Part shown: one piece after another, positions 9,287-18,560 of the stretch
Position numbering within the stretch: position 1 is the first letter of the stretch
Layout of the letters: each line of letters begins with the position of its first letter
From: Tolypothrix sp. FACHB-123
Lineage (GTDB): Bacteria; Cyanobacteriota; Cyanobacteriia; Cyanobacteriales; Nostocaceae
NCBI RefSeq assembly: GCF_014697075.1
Contig: NZ_JACJRE010000005.1
Coordinates: 124,001-188,000, forward strand
Direction of reading: 5' to 3'
DNA length: 64,000 nt
Position numbers and translations under genes: made by a program
Notes under the pieces: model-generated
The model's database searches: none
What the model was told of the DNA's origin: nothing
The model's input: only the letters and a program-made list of their open reading frames with translations

Positions 9287-10789
9287 ATGATGAGATACAT
9301 TTTTTTTAGTCTTTTGCTTCCTTTTTCTTTAATTTCTATTCCAGTTGGCAATCAAAACCTTGATTATAGGTCTTCAGCAACTTCTGGGAAACTAATTCTG
9401 GCAGCAGCACCAGCCAATGAAAGCTTTTATACTACAGCCAGGAAGTTGATACAGCAACAGATAAATCTGATAGCTCGTGTTGAGCAAGCTATGGTTTCAC
9501 CTGATGCCAATCAGATGCGAGCCGTGCAAGGGCAACTAACGGTTTATACCAAGTTGGTAGACACTTTTCTCACCCGTCAAAATCAAAGCCCTAAAAATGT
9601 ATGTACCTCCAGAGTGGATATCACTCAGAATTCCCCTTTAGCCGAGCAGTTAAATAGGTCACAATTAAAAATTTACTGCTCTTTGTATGCATCTAACCAA
9701 GAATTATTAAAACTGGCTCCTATACTAGATCGATTATTATCTCGGCGGGGAGAACTAGCCTTAGTTACAAGCCTACCCTTAGTGACGGGTGAGCGACAAT
9801 CAGATCCGGTGCTGAGTATTGCGCCGATCGAGTATCCCCAGCTTGACAAGCTAGCGACACCTTTTGCTATCCAAGCTCAGAATTTAGCTTCGCCCCCACA
9901 AATAATTATTGGTAGGACGGCCAAAACAGCTATAGCTGACTATATACCAACTGTGCCACCCGCGATCGCCGCACCCGAAGAAGTGCTAACGACCCTAGCA
10001 TCTGCCAAGAAATTCTTGACCGCAGCCCAAGTAGAATTTCCTTTACCAAATCAATTTACAGATCCTCAGGAAACTTCGGCCATACTTGACCGCTTTACTT
10101 ACGACATAGATCCCCAAGAACCCCAAACCTACGCTACTTTTCTCAAATTACCTCAGACTGGCATTGTTCGCGTGTTACCTGGTTTGGCTTACCAGCGTCC
10201 ACTGAGTACGCTTGAGAATCGCTTAGCACCGAGTGTGAGTGAACGCTATCCTTTCCCATTATTGGGTGTTGCTCAAGGCGGTTTTACTCCCAGTCTAGCA
10301 CTTCAAATCGTTGGCGATCGCTTTGAATTAAGGCATCAAGGTGTAGACTACAGTTTCATGGTAGATTTGGGCGATATTTCCCTAAGTAAGTTAGATTCTC
10401 AGTTGAAGGCTGTCACCCAATCTACAAGAGAATTTTTCCTAAATTACCAACCGCCCAAGCAATTAGAAGAGTTACAAGTAGAACGGCGACGGTTTATCAC
10501 GGGTAAAGACCAGAACTGGAATTTAAACCAAGTGATTTTTGCTAATGCAAAAGCAGAATTAAATCATACTTATTTAGTGCGATCGCTACAATTTCAACTG
10601 CCAGATATGATTGTCGCTGGTAAACCCCTGACCCCACAAGAGCGCCAATTTCTCAATCAATTAAAAAAGATACCTAGCAGTGATATCTTGCTGGCATTTC
10701 GACCAGTGCGTCGCCGTGCTGATGGTAGCTACACCGTCCTTTGGCGAGTTTTACATCAATTCCCCGAACCCCAAATTGCCATTAAATAA
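9287..10789 (+). CDS. Secreted conserved cyanobacterial protein of unknown function
   Basis: 500 residues. The start is MM at 9287/9290. A hydrophobic signal peptide (about residues 4-20) precedes a low-hydrophobicity mature chain with no repeats I can see and no named domain. The C-terminal third has an ordered alpha/beta look (LALQIVGDRFELRHQGVDYS, then VLWRVLHQFPEPQIAIK). It is probably periplasmic or outer-membrane associated. It is divergent from sasA and about 100 bp upstream of an SLH lipoprotein gene in the same direction, so the two may be co-transcribed. No function is proposed. Confidence 0.7.
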   Translation: MMRYIFFSLLLPFSLISIPVGNQNLDYRSSATSGKLILAAAPANESFYTTARKLIQQQINLIARVEQAMVSPDANQMRAVQGQLTVYTKLVDTFLTRQNQSPKNVCTSRVDITQNSPLAEQLNRSQLKIYCSLYASNQELLKLAPILDRLLSRRGELALVTSLPLVTGERQSDPVLSIAPIEYPQLDKLATPFAIQAQNLASPPQIIIGRTAKTAIADYIPTVPPAIAAPEEVLTTLASAKKFLTAAQVEFPLPNQFTDPQETSAILDRFTYDIDPQEPQTYATFLKLPQTGIVRVLPGLAYQRPLSTLENRLAPSVSERYPFPLLGVAQGGFTPSLALQIVGDRFELRHQGVDYSFMVDLGDISLSKLDSQLKAVTQSTREFFLNYQPPKQLEELQVERRRFITGKDQNWNLNQVIFANAKAELNHTYLVRSLQFQLPDMIVAGKPLTPQERQFLNQLKKIPSSDILLAFRPVRRRADGSYTVLWRVLHQFPEPQIAIK

Positions 10790-10889
10790 AAAACCCCACT
10801 GACCACTCACCAATTCATCAACTTCATACTTCCGGCTTTAACTTTCATGGAACAGTCTGCGCTAGGGTAGGAATTGACACTAGATTTGA

Positions 10890-12320
10890 TTGATTCCTGT
10901 GCTGCCCAGTAAAAATCCAGTTGTTTTTCTGAGTTTGGCTGTTTTACTTTCTTCGTTAACAGCCTGTGCTAACAGTCCTACCGCCAAGAACTTAGAACAA
11001 TCTTTGGCGGCAGATCCTCAGTTGCAAACTAACCCAGTTGTGTTTGGTGAAGCTAAGGATCAACAACTACAAGCACAACAAAACCAATCAACCGTACAAT
11101 TACCAGTTGATTTTCCTCAAGATATCCCTTTATATCCCAATGCCAAACTAGAAACAGTTACACCTGCTAGTGACGCAGAAAAAAAAGTATCAACTCGCTG
11201 GCTAAGTCCCGATCCTAGCAATTTTATTACCAATTTCTATAGCAATCAGTTCCAAGCTAATAATTGGCAGATTAACCAAAAACCTAGCGATGATGTTGGC
11301 GGCGTTTTTGAGGCGCAGCGTAATAATGTACTGGTTAAGGTTTCAATTCAAGCTCAATCAGTAACCAATCCTGCGCCTAATCAGCCACAAACAGCCACTG
11401 AATTATTAATTGAGTATTTACCATCTAGCACGCCAACGGCGCAAGCTACGCCAACTAGCAGCCCCAGCGAGACAGAAACTAATAACGCCCAAATTCCTAG
11501 CGGGGTTCCTCAACCAGGCGATCCGCAGTTTATTGGCCCTGTACTACCAACCAACGCAGCCACACAACCGGGAACTGTAACGAATCCTCAAGTATCTAGT
11601 GCCACTACTAATACATCTGTTGTATTCACTGATATCAACCAAGCACCACCACAAGTGCGAGAGCATATTCAGGATTTAGCTAAATTAGGTGTTTTGTCTC
11701 CAGCTATACAAGCTATCAAAAACAACACCCAAGCAAAAACTAGCCAATTTGCCCCCAGTAAAACCATTACTCGGCGAGAATATGCTCGTTGGTTAGTAGC
11801 TGCTAACAATGCTATGTATGCAAATAATCCAGCCAAACAGATTCGTCTAGCCGCAGACAGCGCCCAACCTGCTTTTACTGATGTTTCCGCCAAAGATCCA
11901 GATTTTTCAGCAATTCAGGGATTAGCCGAAGCTGGATTAATTCCTAGTTCTTTATCTGGTGACACCACAGCAGTTTTATTCCGTCCTGATGCACCTTTAA
12001 CGCGGGAGCAGTTGCTACTGTGGAAAATACCTTTGGATAGTCGCCAAGCCTTACCCGCTGCTAGCTTAGATGCAGTTAAACAAACCTGGGGTTTTCAGGA
12101 TGTAGGGAAAATTGACCCTAAAGCTTTAAGAGCAGTATTAGCCGATTACCAAAATGGCGAACAATCAAATATTCGTCGGGTATTTGGTTATACAACACTG
12201 TTTCAACCGAAAAAACCCGTAACTCGCGCTGAAGCCGCAGCAGCACTGTGGTATTTTGGCTCGCAAGGTGAGGGAGTATCAGCGGTTGATGCTTTAAAGT
12301 TACAGCGTCCACAAACCTAA
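10890..12320 (+). CDS. SLH-domain lipoprotein
   Basis: 476 residues. The N-terminus is a lipoprotein signal peptide with lipobox LTAC (Cys near residue 26). A low-complexity Pro/Thr/Ser linker occupies about residues 160-240. The C-terminal half contains S-layer-homology-like repeats: FTDINQAPPQVREHIQDLAK, then TRREYARWLVAANN, FTDVSAKDPDFSAIQGLAEA and TRAEAAAALWYFG. SLH domains bind pyruvylated cell-wall polymers, so the protein probably links the outer membrane or periplasm to the wall. The start is uncertain between TTG 10890 and GTG 10899. Confidence 0.8.
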   Translation: MIPVLPSKNPVVFLSLAVLLSSLTACANSPTAKNLEQSLAADPQLQTNPVVFGEAKDQQLQAQQNQSTVQLPVDFPQDIPLYPNAKLETVTPASDAEKKVSTRWLSPDPSNFITNFYSNQFQANNWQINQKPSDDVGGVFEAQRNNVLVKVSIQAQSVTNPAPNQPQTATELLIEYLPSSTPTAQATPTSSPSETETNNAQIPSGVPQPGDPQFIGPVLPTNAATQPGTVTNPQVSSATTNTSVVFTDINQAPPQVREHIQDLAKLGVLSPAIQAIKNNTQAKTSQFAPSKTITRREYARWLVAANNAMYANNPAKQIRLAADSAQPAFTDVSAKDPDFSAIQGLAEAGLIPSSLSGDTTAVLFRPDAPLTREQLLLWKIPLDSRQALPAASLDAVKQTWGFQDVGKIDPKALRAVLADYQNGEQSNIRRVFGYTTLFQPKKPVTRAEAAAALWYFGSQGEGVSAVDALKLQRPQT

Positions 12321-12782
12321 TAGTCAGCGTGAATCACTTTCAAGCTAGCTAGCTAGCTAATCACGAGAAAATCTCACAACCAAAGATGAAAATCTCATTC
12401 CCCTCGTCGCCACGTCGCCGCGTCTATTTTCAAGCTAGGATTTAAAGTCCTGTTTTTTAGTACTTACGTACCTAATTGATCGCGTAAAGTGGGCAGAGTC
12501 ATGCCCACAAGGATAATTTTCAGGATGGACATTGAGAATTTTTTGTAAAACAAATAGGCTGTATATATAAAAATTACGTAAATTTAGGCACAGAAAAGCA
12601 TTTTAATTTATATTTGATTGGTACGTAATTTACTTATCTCATCAAACATACGTAAGCAAAATCAAAAATTTGAGAAAAAATGCTATTTTTGGCTATTAAT
12701 TAATCAAAAATCAGTAATTTTATTTAAATTATTCCCATGTTTTCCATTCATATATTGTCAAGAGTACCTAAGTTACATAATC
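12321..12782. other. AT-rich intergenic region with tetranucleotide repeat
   Basis: About 460 bp between the SLH gene and the SGNH hydrolase gene. It holds a four-fold AGCT tandem repeat at 12343-12359 and a short inverted repeat around GTGGGCAGAGTCATGCCCAC (12489-12508). The open frame extends upstream of the SGNH gene but is of intergenic composition. No gene is supported. Confidence 0.5.
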
Positions 12783-13856
12783 ATGAAAAAACAATTTATT
12801 CAGGCAGGATTTTTTCTCTTACCTTTGATGTTGCCAATCAAGGCAAATGCTGCAAGTATCACCACATTTAATCAGCTTTACGTATTTGGGGATAGTCTCT
12901 CCGATCGTCGTAACACATATAATTCATTGGGGCAAACATACCCTCCAAGCCCACCGTATGCAGATGGACGTTTTTCCAATGGGCCTATATGGGTGGAAGA
13001 GCTAGGAGATAAGCTAAATTTACAACCTACTTTAGTTACTAATCCGATTAATCCTACAGAAGGGATAAATTTTGCTTTTGGCGGTGCTTCTACGGGTTTG
13101 GATAATGCAGTTGTGCCCGGACTAGGTTTACCAGGGGCGCTGGCACAAGTTCTAGGTTACGAAGATTCTTTAAAACAAAGTAACCAAAAGGCTAACCCAG
13201 ATGCACTTTATACTTTCTGGGCTGGTGCTAATGATTTTCTATTTCTTGATGAGACAGACTTTATTACCCCAGCCCAATATGTATCACAAGCGTTGAATGT
13301 TTTAGCAGGTGATACAGTTGGTGTAAAAAATTTGATGGTGTTTAATTTGCCCGATTTGAGCAAGCTGCCAGCAGCTAAAATCGGTGGTCGAGATCCTAAA
13401 AACCTTAGCCTAGCAACCAAAAGTTTTAACTCAGCCTTAGAACAAACGCTGAATGTTTTGAGCCAAAAACCGGATCTCAACATTGTTTATGTTGATGCTT
13501 ATTCTTTATTTGAGCAGACGATCGCCAATAAAGATCAACTGGGCATTAAGAATATTAGTGATGCTTGTCTAACATTCACTAGTCCCACAACTTTCATCAC
13601 TTGTTCTAATCCCGACGAGTATTTATTTTGGGATGAGTTTCACCCAACAGCTGCTACTCATAAGTTAATTGCCACTTCAGCACTAAATGCAATTGAGGCA
13701 AAGTCAGTCCCCGAACCCTCTCCAGCTTTGGGAACATTGGCTATAGCAGCTTGGGGTACAGCAGCGGCTATCAGACGCAAACGCAAACAGTCACAACTTA
13801 CGATAGTAGGTCGGGTTCCTGGTGGACTATCAACTCATATAAAGGTTGAAAGCTAA
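12783..13856 (+). CDS. Exported SGNH/GDSL hydrolase with PEP-CTERM anchor
   Basis: 357 residues from ATG 12783 (MKKQFIQAG). It has an N-terminal signal peptide, then the GDSL blocks: nucleophile Ser38 in VFGDSLSD, block II GRFSNGPIWVE, block III GANDF, and the catalytic Asp284/His287 pair in WDEFHPTAATH. It is a lipase/esterase-like serine hydrolase acting outside the cytoplasm on an unknown ester. The C-terminus carries a PEP-CTERM sorting signal (VPEPSPALG, hydrophobic helix, RRKRKQ), which implies an exosortase elsewhere in the genome. After the basic cluster it runs on for about 20 residues, which overlap the 3' end of the convergent aldolase gene by 59 bp. Confidence 0.88.
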   Translation: MKKQFIQAGFFLLPLMLPIKANAASITTFNQLYVFGDSLSDRRNTYNSLGQTYPPSPPYADGRFSNGPIWVEELGDKLNLQPTLVTNPINPTEGINFAFGGASTGLDNAVVPGLGLPGALAQVLGYEDSLKQSNQKANPDALYTFWAGANDFLFLDETDFITPAQYVSQALNVLAGDTVGVKNLMVFNLPDLSKLPAAKIGGRDPKNLSLATKSFNSALEQTLNVLSQKPDLNIVYVDAYSLFEQTIANKDQLGIKNISDACLTFTSPTTFITCSNPDEYLFWDEFHPTAATHKLIATSALNAIEAKSVPEPSPALGTLAIAAWGTAAAIRRKRKQSQLTIVGRVPGGLSTHIKVES

Positions 13857-14574
13857 ACCAACCTAAATCATGCCCTCCTACTTGCTGATGAGCAATAGTG
13901 GCAGATTCTGGTTTGATTAATTGAGGTTGACCAGCTGCTTGGGCAAGTAACTGAGCTTGACAAGAACGCTCCATTGTGATAAACCACCAGGCAGCTTCAT
14001 CAACGGAATGACCGACTGTTAACAAGCCATGATTCTTGAGAATTATGGCTTTGTTTTTGCCTAATGTTTGGGCGATGCGTTTACCTTCTGCGACTTCTAA
14101 CACTACGCCTGTATAGTCATCAAACAAGCTATGGTCTTGATAAAAAGCACAAGCATCTTGGGTTAAAGGATCGAGGAGACGACCCAGGCTAGCCCAACTT
14201 TTACCATAGATAGAATGGGCGTGAGCTGCTGCGACTACATCAGGACGAGCTGCGTGTATTTGGGAATGAATCGCAAAAGCAGCTGTATTGACTGGGCGAT
14301 CGCCTGCAATTACCTCACCTTGCTGGTTAACTAAAATTAGGTCGCTGACGCGCATTAAACCGAAGTGCTTTCCTAAGGGGTTTACCCAAAACTGCTCCGG
14401 ATGTTCTGGATCGCGGACAGTGATATGACCTGCAATCCCTTCATCAAACCCAAAGCGCGCAAATAGTCTAAATGCTGCGGCTAGGCGTTGCTGACGATGC
14501 AGTCGTTCTTCTTTAAACGAAGCAAAGGTTGGTTGTTGAAAAAAGTTTGGCTTGGCTCTAGATATAGCTTGCAT
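13798..14574 (-). CDS. Class II aldolase/adducin family protein
   Basis: 258 residues. Hallmarks are the N-terminal GIAGHITVRDP, then FWVNPLGKHFGLM, the metal-binding HAHS motif in AAAHAHSIYGKSWA and the C-terminal NHGLL (ILKNHGLLTVG). These give the three zinc-ligand histidines of fuculose-phosphate aldolase-like enzymes. The adducin-like subgroup contains decarboxylases and aldolases on many sugar acids, and the substrate cannot be predicted here. Its last 59 bp overlap the SGNH gene on the other strand. Confidence 0.88.
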   Translation of the reverse strand: MQAISRAKPNFFQQPTFASFKEERLHRQQRLAAAFRLFARFGFDEGIAGHITVRDPEHPEQFWVNPLGKHFGLMRVSDLILVNQQGEVIAGDRPVNTAAFAIHSQIHAARPDVVAAAHAHSIYGKSWASLGRLLDPLTQDACAFYQDHSLFDDYTGVVLEVAEGKRIAQTLGKNKAIILKNHGLLTVGHSVDEAAWWFITMERSCQAQLLAQAAGQPQLIKPESATIAHQQVGGHDLGWFSFQPLYELIVHQEPDLLS

Positions 14575-14644
14575 CTTTTCCCCTAAATTGGTGATTTTAG
14601 GTAAAAATATTTATACTTAATTGTTAACTTAACATCAGATCTCT

Positions 14645-15688
14645 ATGTGGGATTACGAGCAGTTATTTAAAATAATTGCAGAATTAGTCATGCACCATTC
14701 GCCTAGTGGTGTAGAAACGGAAATTAACCAATTTCTACTTCAGGAATTTGCTCATCTCGGTGTCGAGGTTTGGTGCGATCGCGCTGACAATGTAATTGCT
14801 AAAATTGCTGGTAAAAATCCCGAAAGAGCAATTGCTATTACTGCCCATAAAGACGAAATTGGCGGTATCGTCAAAAATATTGGCGATGACGGACGCTTAG
14901 AAGTCCGCAAGCTGGGCGGTTCGTATCCGTGGATTTACGGTGAAGGTGTGGTTGATTTATTAGGAGATAATCACACTCTTAGTGGTATTCTCAGCTTTGG
15001 TTCCCGTCACGTTTCCCATGAATCACCTCAAAAAGTCCAACAAGAAGATACTGCTGTAAAGTGGGAAAATGCTTGGATTGAAACAAAATTAACTACAGAA
15101 GAATTAGCAGCAGCAGGTATCCGTCCCGGAACGAGAATGGTAATTGGTAAGCATCGCAAACACCCAATCAGGTTAAAGGATCATATTGCTAGCTACACGT
15201 TAGATAACAAAGCCTCAGTGGCGATTCTCCTGGCTCTGGCGCAACAAGTGAAGCAACCACCAGTAGATGTTTATTTGGTAGCTTCAGCCAAGGAAGAAGT
15301 GGGTGCAATTGGCGCTCTATTTTTTACTCAAAATCAGGTGTTGGATGCTTTGATTGCCTTAGAGATTTGTCCGTTATCCAGCGAATACCCGATTAAAGAT
15401 GGTAAAAGCCCTGTAATCTTGTCTCAGGATGCCTATGGCATGTATGATGAAACATTAAATAGGCAACTGCGCCTCTGTGCTCAGCAACGTGATATACCAG
15501 TACAGCTAGCAATTTTAAGTCAGTTTGGTAGCGATGCATCAATTGCGATGAAATTCGGTCATGTGGGTCGTGCTGCTTGTTTGGCATTTCCGACACAAAA
15601 TACGCATGGTTATGAAATTGCTCATCTAGGTGCGATCGCTAATTGTATAGATTTATTAACAGCGTTTTGTCAAACACAGTTTGATTAA
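14645..15688 (+). CDS. M42 family metallopeptidase (glutamyl/deblocking aminopeptidase-like)
   Basis: 347 residues. The metal-binding motifs of the M42 (FrvX/YsdC) family are AHKDEIGGIV (first His/Asp ligands), SYTLDNKASVAI (bridging Asp), the SAKEEVGAIGA glutamates, and THGYEIAH near the C-terminus. These enzymes form tetrahedral dodecamers and trim peptides in the cytoplasm. It is divergent from the aldolase gene, with a 70 bp spacer. Length and motif order are normal. Confidence 0.9.
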   Translation: MWDYEQLFKIIAELVMHHSPSGVETEINQFLLQEFAHLGVEVWCDRADNVIAKIAGKNPERAIAITAHKDEIGGIVKNIGDDGRLEVRKLGGSYPWIYGEGVVDLLGDNHTLSGILSFGSRHVSHESPQKVQQEDTAVKWENAWIETKLTTEELAAAGIRPGTRMVIGKHRKHPIRLKDHIASYTLDNKASVAILLALAQQVKQPPVDVYLVASAKEEVGAIGALFFTQNQVLDALIALEICPLSSEYPIKDGKSPVILSQDAYGMYDETLNRQLRLCAQQRDIPVQLAILSQFGSDASIAMKFGHVGRAACLAFPTQNTHGYEIAHLGAIANCIDLLTAFCQTQFD

Positions 15689-16098
15689 TTAACCCATTAA
15701 ACAGACAAAAGCTTTGATTTTCTACAGATTGGGAAAAGAGTCATCCCTTATCTATCAGTAGCAAAATTTCTTATCAACACTGTGTAATAAATAACACAGG
15801 GTTTTATTGAATTTATTCGTAATTATAAGTATGAAATTTATTTAAATATATTATGTCAAGAAAATTTATTTGGGAGAAATCTTCTCAAAATCTCTCACAG
15901 ACTCGATGAGTTAAAAACATTAACCTAAATCAATCCCTAATGCCGCTTTAGCGGTTTAATTCAATTTAATACCAATATCTGTTTCCTTAATTTCACTGAA
16001 TTTTCTCCATCACCGCAAAGACCTGATTTTTTATGATTTTTTCCCATAGTAAAAATGGGCATTGAAAAGGCATAACTTTATATTGAGTACGTCAGTTT
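15689..16098. other. AT-rich intergenic DNA
   Basis: No gene is supported. A short hairpin CCGCTTTAGCGG (15943-15954) without a clean T-run is the only structure I see before the TIR element at 16099. Confidence 0.4.
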
Positions 16099-16231
16099 AC
16101 AGTAAGGCTAACGGATTTTGTTTGACAACTGTTTTTCCTTAAGGATTTGAAAAGCTAAGTATTTACGCTTAGAAAAATCAAAACCTTTATTTTATACAAC
16201 CTCTGGAGTTGAGACACGTTAGCCTTACTGT
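16099..16231. repeat. 133-bp element with perfect 15-bp terminal inverted repeats and internal hairpin (MITE-like)
   Basis: ACAGTAAGGCTAACG at 16099-16113 is the exact reverse complement of CGTTAGCCTTACTGT at 16217-16231. Inside, AAGGATTTGA near 16141 pairs with TCAAAACCTT near 16187 (9 of 10), around a CTAAG/CTTAG stem, so the whole element can fold into one long rod. Both ends are flanked by T-rich trinucleotides (TTT), a possible but not diagnostic target duplication. There is no transposase, so it would be a non-autonomous miniature element or a structured RNA. Confidence 0.55.
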
Positions 16232-16380
16232 TTTTATCGATAAAAGTAGCAAAATTTGTCACTAATCTATTGATGAGTGCAAATATTACAAAAGTTTGCA
16301 TAGAAAAAATTAACAATTGCTTTAGGTGTATTTTGGACTGTAAAGAAAAATATAAATTAACCAAGTAGGAGAAAGCATAA

Positions 16381-16620
16381 TTGGTTAGTAAAGATGATTT
16401 TCTCTACCCGCGTAGTCGCTACTACGGTCAAGTCCAACCCCAAAATTTAGTTTTCAATGCAAATTTACAAGAATTTAGCCAACGAATCAGCTATATCTGT
16501 AATCTGGAAAGTGGTGGAAAAATTCCGCCCAATGAAGCTTACAAGCAAATAAAATCGCTGTGGAAAGAATTAAAACGCAGCAAAAAACAATTGCAAATTG
16601 GGAATAAAGATATTCTATAG
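16381..16620 (+). CDS. Small DUF7219-type conserved cyanobacterial protein
   Basis: 79 residues, with DFLYPRSRYYGQ, NLVFNANLQEFSQRISYICN and AYKQIKSLWKELKRSKKQL. This pattern fits the small cyanobacterial family I know as DUF7219. The start is a TTG at 16381, supported by an AGGAG ribosome-binding site about 10 nt upstream (GTAGGAGAAAGCATAATTG); no in-frame ATG precedes the conserved sequence. Basic C-terminus, no membrane segment, function unknown. Confidence 0.75.
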   Translation: MVSKDDFLYPRSRYYGQVQPQNLVFNANLQEFSQRISYICNLESGGKIPPNEAYKQIKSLWKELKRSKKQLQIGNKDIL

Positions 16621-16968
16621 CTATTCCGCAATTTTTTAAAGATTCAGCTAAATAATTTGAGAATATCCCCTTTTTAAGGGCGGCAATACCAGGCGATCGC
16701 CACACAGATTCAGCCTGATGAATTACGTTAAGATATCTTAAGCATTGCTTTGTTTAGTCTTGCTCTTGCAAGAGAGCGGTGTGCCAATAATTTACCTGCT
16801 CTCTACTTAAAAGTTTTACATCTCAGCTTAAATACCTCTTAAATCCAGTAATTCGCCAGATTCGTAATCATAGGTAGATTATTTTGTACTCAGAGCTGAA
16901 TTCCTGATATTAAAGGTATTCCTCAAACTTCATCTAGGAGATACCAGTATAGAGTAATAGTAAATTAA

Positions 16969-17040
16969 AGCCGATGACGGGATTTGAACCCGTGGCCTGC
17001 TGATTACGAATCAGCTGCTCTACCACTGAGCCACATCGGC
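16969..17040 (-). tRNA. tRNA-Thr (anticodon CGU)
   Basis: The minus-strand sequence folds into a complete cloverleaf. The acceptor pairs GCCGATG with CATCGGC. The D-arm is GCTCAGTGGTAGAGC. The anticodon arm is GCTGA-TTCGTAA-TCAGC, with anticodon CGT. The T-arm contains GGTTCAAATCC. The discriminator base is T, and CCA is not encoded. It decodes ACG threonine codons. Confidence 0.95.
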
Positions 17041-17075
17041 GCACACAATCGGTAATTGTAGCATAGTTTGTACTA

Positions 17076-17345
17076 ATGGTAGAACAAAATCCTAAAAATC
17101 CCTTGAATCCGGAACAATATGCTCGCCTGAAAGCGGAAATGGCTGCGCCTTACCGTGGCTTGCGCAAATTTATTTATGTTGCTTGTGGTGCTTCTGGCTT
17201 TATCGGCGCATTCATCTTTTTTTTCCAACTACTTGCTGGACAAGACATTGAGAGTGGATTACCTAATCTATTACTTCAGGTAGGAATTGTCGCTTTGATG
17301 ATATTTCTTTGGCGCTGGGAAGAACGCAAACAAAAACGTTTGTAA
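17076..17345 (+). CDS. DUF3493 two-helix membrane protein
   Basis: 89 residues. The signature is LNPEQYARLKAEMAAPYRGLRKFIY, followed by two membrane helices (about 36-55 and 63-80) and a basic tail WRWEERKQKRL. It matches my memory of DUF3493, a cyanobacterial and plastid family linked by some plant work to photosystem II accumulation; that link is family knowledge only. It begins 36 bp from the divergent tRNA-Thr. Confidence 0.75.
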   Translation: MVEQNPKNPLNPEQYARLKAEMAAPYRGLRKFIYVACGASGFIGAFIFFFQLLAGQDIESGLPNLLLQVGIVALMIFLWRWEERKQKRL

Positions 17346-17578
17346 ATTGAGTCTAAAGTAGAGTAATTAATTTGCGATGACTTTTTCTTGATATATCTTC
17401 AGATTCTTGAGATTAATTAACTTTTATTCAAAGTTAGAAATCTCAAGACAGAAAAAATAAAAGAATATGAGGAAATCTGAAATTAAAAAAATTTCTAAGA
17501 AACTGAAAATTGTTCAACCGGGGTCAGCCCATATAAAGACCTTGAATATAAATAATTAAATTTCCTTTCCAGGAGTGA
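17346..17578. other. AT-rich intergenic DNA between convergent genes
   Basis: No gene or clear terminator is seen. The region holds partially complementary TTCTTGAGATTAATTAA / AATCTCAAGACAG stretches (about 17403-17455) that may form a weak hairpin. Confidence 0.35.
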
Positions 17579-17821
17579 TTAATCTGCTTGAAATTTTCGG
17601 GAGATCCAACTGATAAGACCGCTGAGAAGTGCGCCGCCCATGAGAATACCAATGGCTGGGTTAAATAGAGGTTGCCATAGTTGATGCCACAAATCTAATC
17701 CTAGATTGATACCAGAAGCATCACCAATTACTGCGATCGCAAACCACCCAAAGCCAAAGAAAACTAGAAATACATCTGCGACTAAAATCAGGTTGAGCCA
17801 GTTTAACAATTTCTCTTTCAT
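17579..17821 (-). CDS. Small two-helix membrane protein
   Basis: 80 residues. Two hydrophobic segments (about 10-32 and 55-73) are separated by a short amphipathic loop (GLDLWHQLWQPLFNP). The ATG at 17821 is clear. I recognise the general look of a conserved cyanobacterial membrane protein but no named family. It may be co-transcribed with the TPR protein gene upstream at 17951-18373, although repeat DNA separates them. Confidence 0.6.
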   Translation of the reverse strand: MKEKLLNWLNLILVADVFLVFFGFGWFAIAVIGDASGINLGLDLWHQLWQPLFNPAIGILMGGALLSGLISWISRKFQAD

Positions 17822-17950
17822 AGGGGAATAGGGAATAGAGATTAGGGGCTAGGGGCTAGGGGAAAAGGCAAGAGGGACTAGGAGTAGGGAGCAGGGGGAG
17901 CAAAAATTAATTTTCAATGCCCCATGCTCCATACCCTATACCCCATACCC
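17822..17950. repeat. GGGAATA/GGGGCTA short repeat tract
   Basis: Tandem GGGAATAGGGAATAG and GGGGCTAGGGGCTAGGGG units are followed further on by the complementary CATACCC/CTATACCCC motifs. It is intergenic filler of the Nostocales repeat type. Confidence 0.6.
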
Positions 17951-18373
17951 CTAATTATCAAACAGCCAGTTTTTGACTTTTGTCAAACTCTGCCAATCTG
18001 GTTTTCTCGTTAAACCATCTTCAATGCTGTGTTTGACTTCTTCCTCCCATTCTTGATTAACAAAAATTAACTGTTGGGCGAAATCAACATGTTCCCGTAG
18101 ACCTTTTTGTTTAGTTTCTAGCATGGCGACAGCTAGGTTAATTCTGGCTTGTGGGTCTTGGGGATTGAGCTTGACTGCTTTGAGTGCGGCTTTGTAGGCT
18201 AGGTTACCTTTGTTTTCCAGCAGATACAACCAAGCTAAACAAGTCCAAGCCGAACTGCTTTTAGGAGCGCGATCGCAAATTTCTTTAAATACAGGAATTA
18301 AAGCAGCAGCGCTTTCTCCAGCTTTATAGCGTTCTAAACCTGTATCAAATAGGGATTCAACGGTGTTAGTCAT
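17951..18373 (-). CDS. TPR-repeat protein
   Basis: 140 residues with at least two tetratricopeptide-like helix pairs: SSAWTCLAWLYLLENKGNLAYKAALKAVKLNP (about 40-72), then DPQARINLAVAMLETKQKG. The chain ends in a helical tail with PDWQSLTKVKNWL. TPRs mediate protein-protein contact, and the partner is unknown. There is no signal peptide. Confidence 0.75.
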   Translation of the reverse strand: MTNTVESLFDTGLERYKAGESAAALIPVFKEICDRAPKSSSAWTCLAWLYLLENKGNLAYKAALKAVKLNPQDPQARINLAVAMLETKQKGLREHVDFAQQLIFVNQEWEEEVKHSIEDGLTRKPDWQSLTKVKNWLFDN

Positions 18374-18520
18374 TGGTCAGTTGTCAATGGTCAGTAGGGG
18401 CGGGTTTATTGAGAATTATCGTTGAGCGGTGAGGATATTTGTGAACCCGCCCGTACAGTTGTCAATAGTCAATAGTCAATGGTCAATGGCCAAGAGTCAA
18501 GAGTTCCGGATCATTAAATT
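18374..18520. repeat. GTCAATG heptamers with embedded inverted repeat
   Basis: GTCAATGGTCAGT units flank an inverted repeat GGGCGGGTT (18398-18406) / AACCCGCCC (18444-18452). More GTCAATAGTCAATAG units follow. A GGGCGGG-type hairpin recurs at 46958-46984. Confidence 0.7.
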
Positions 18521-18560
18521 TTGGCCTATGAACTTTGGACTATTGACTTTGGAATCTTGA

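Noticed and set aside
16155-16364. 69-codon minus-strand frame near the TIR element
   Set aside because: It overlaps the inverted-repeat element and has no protein-like features.
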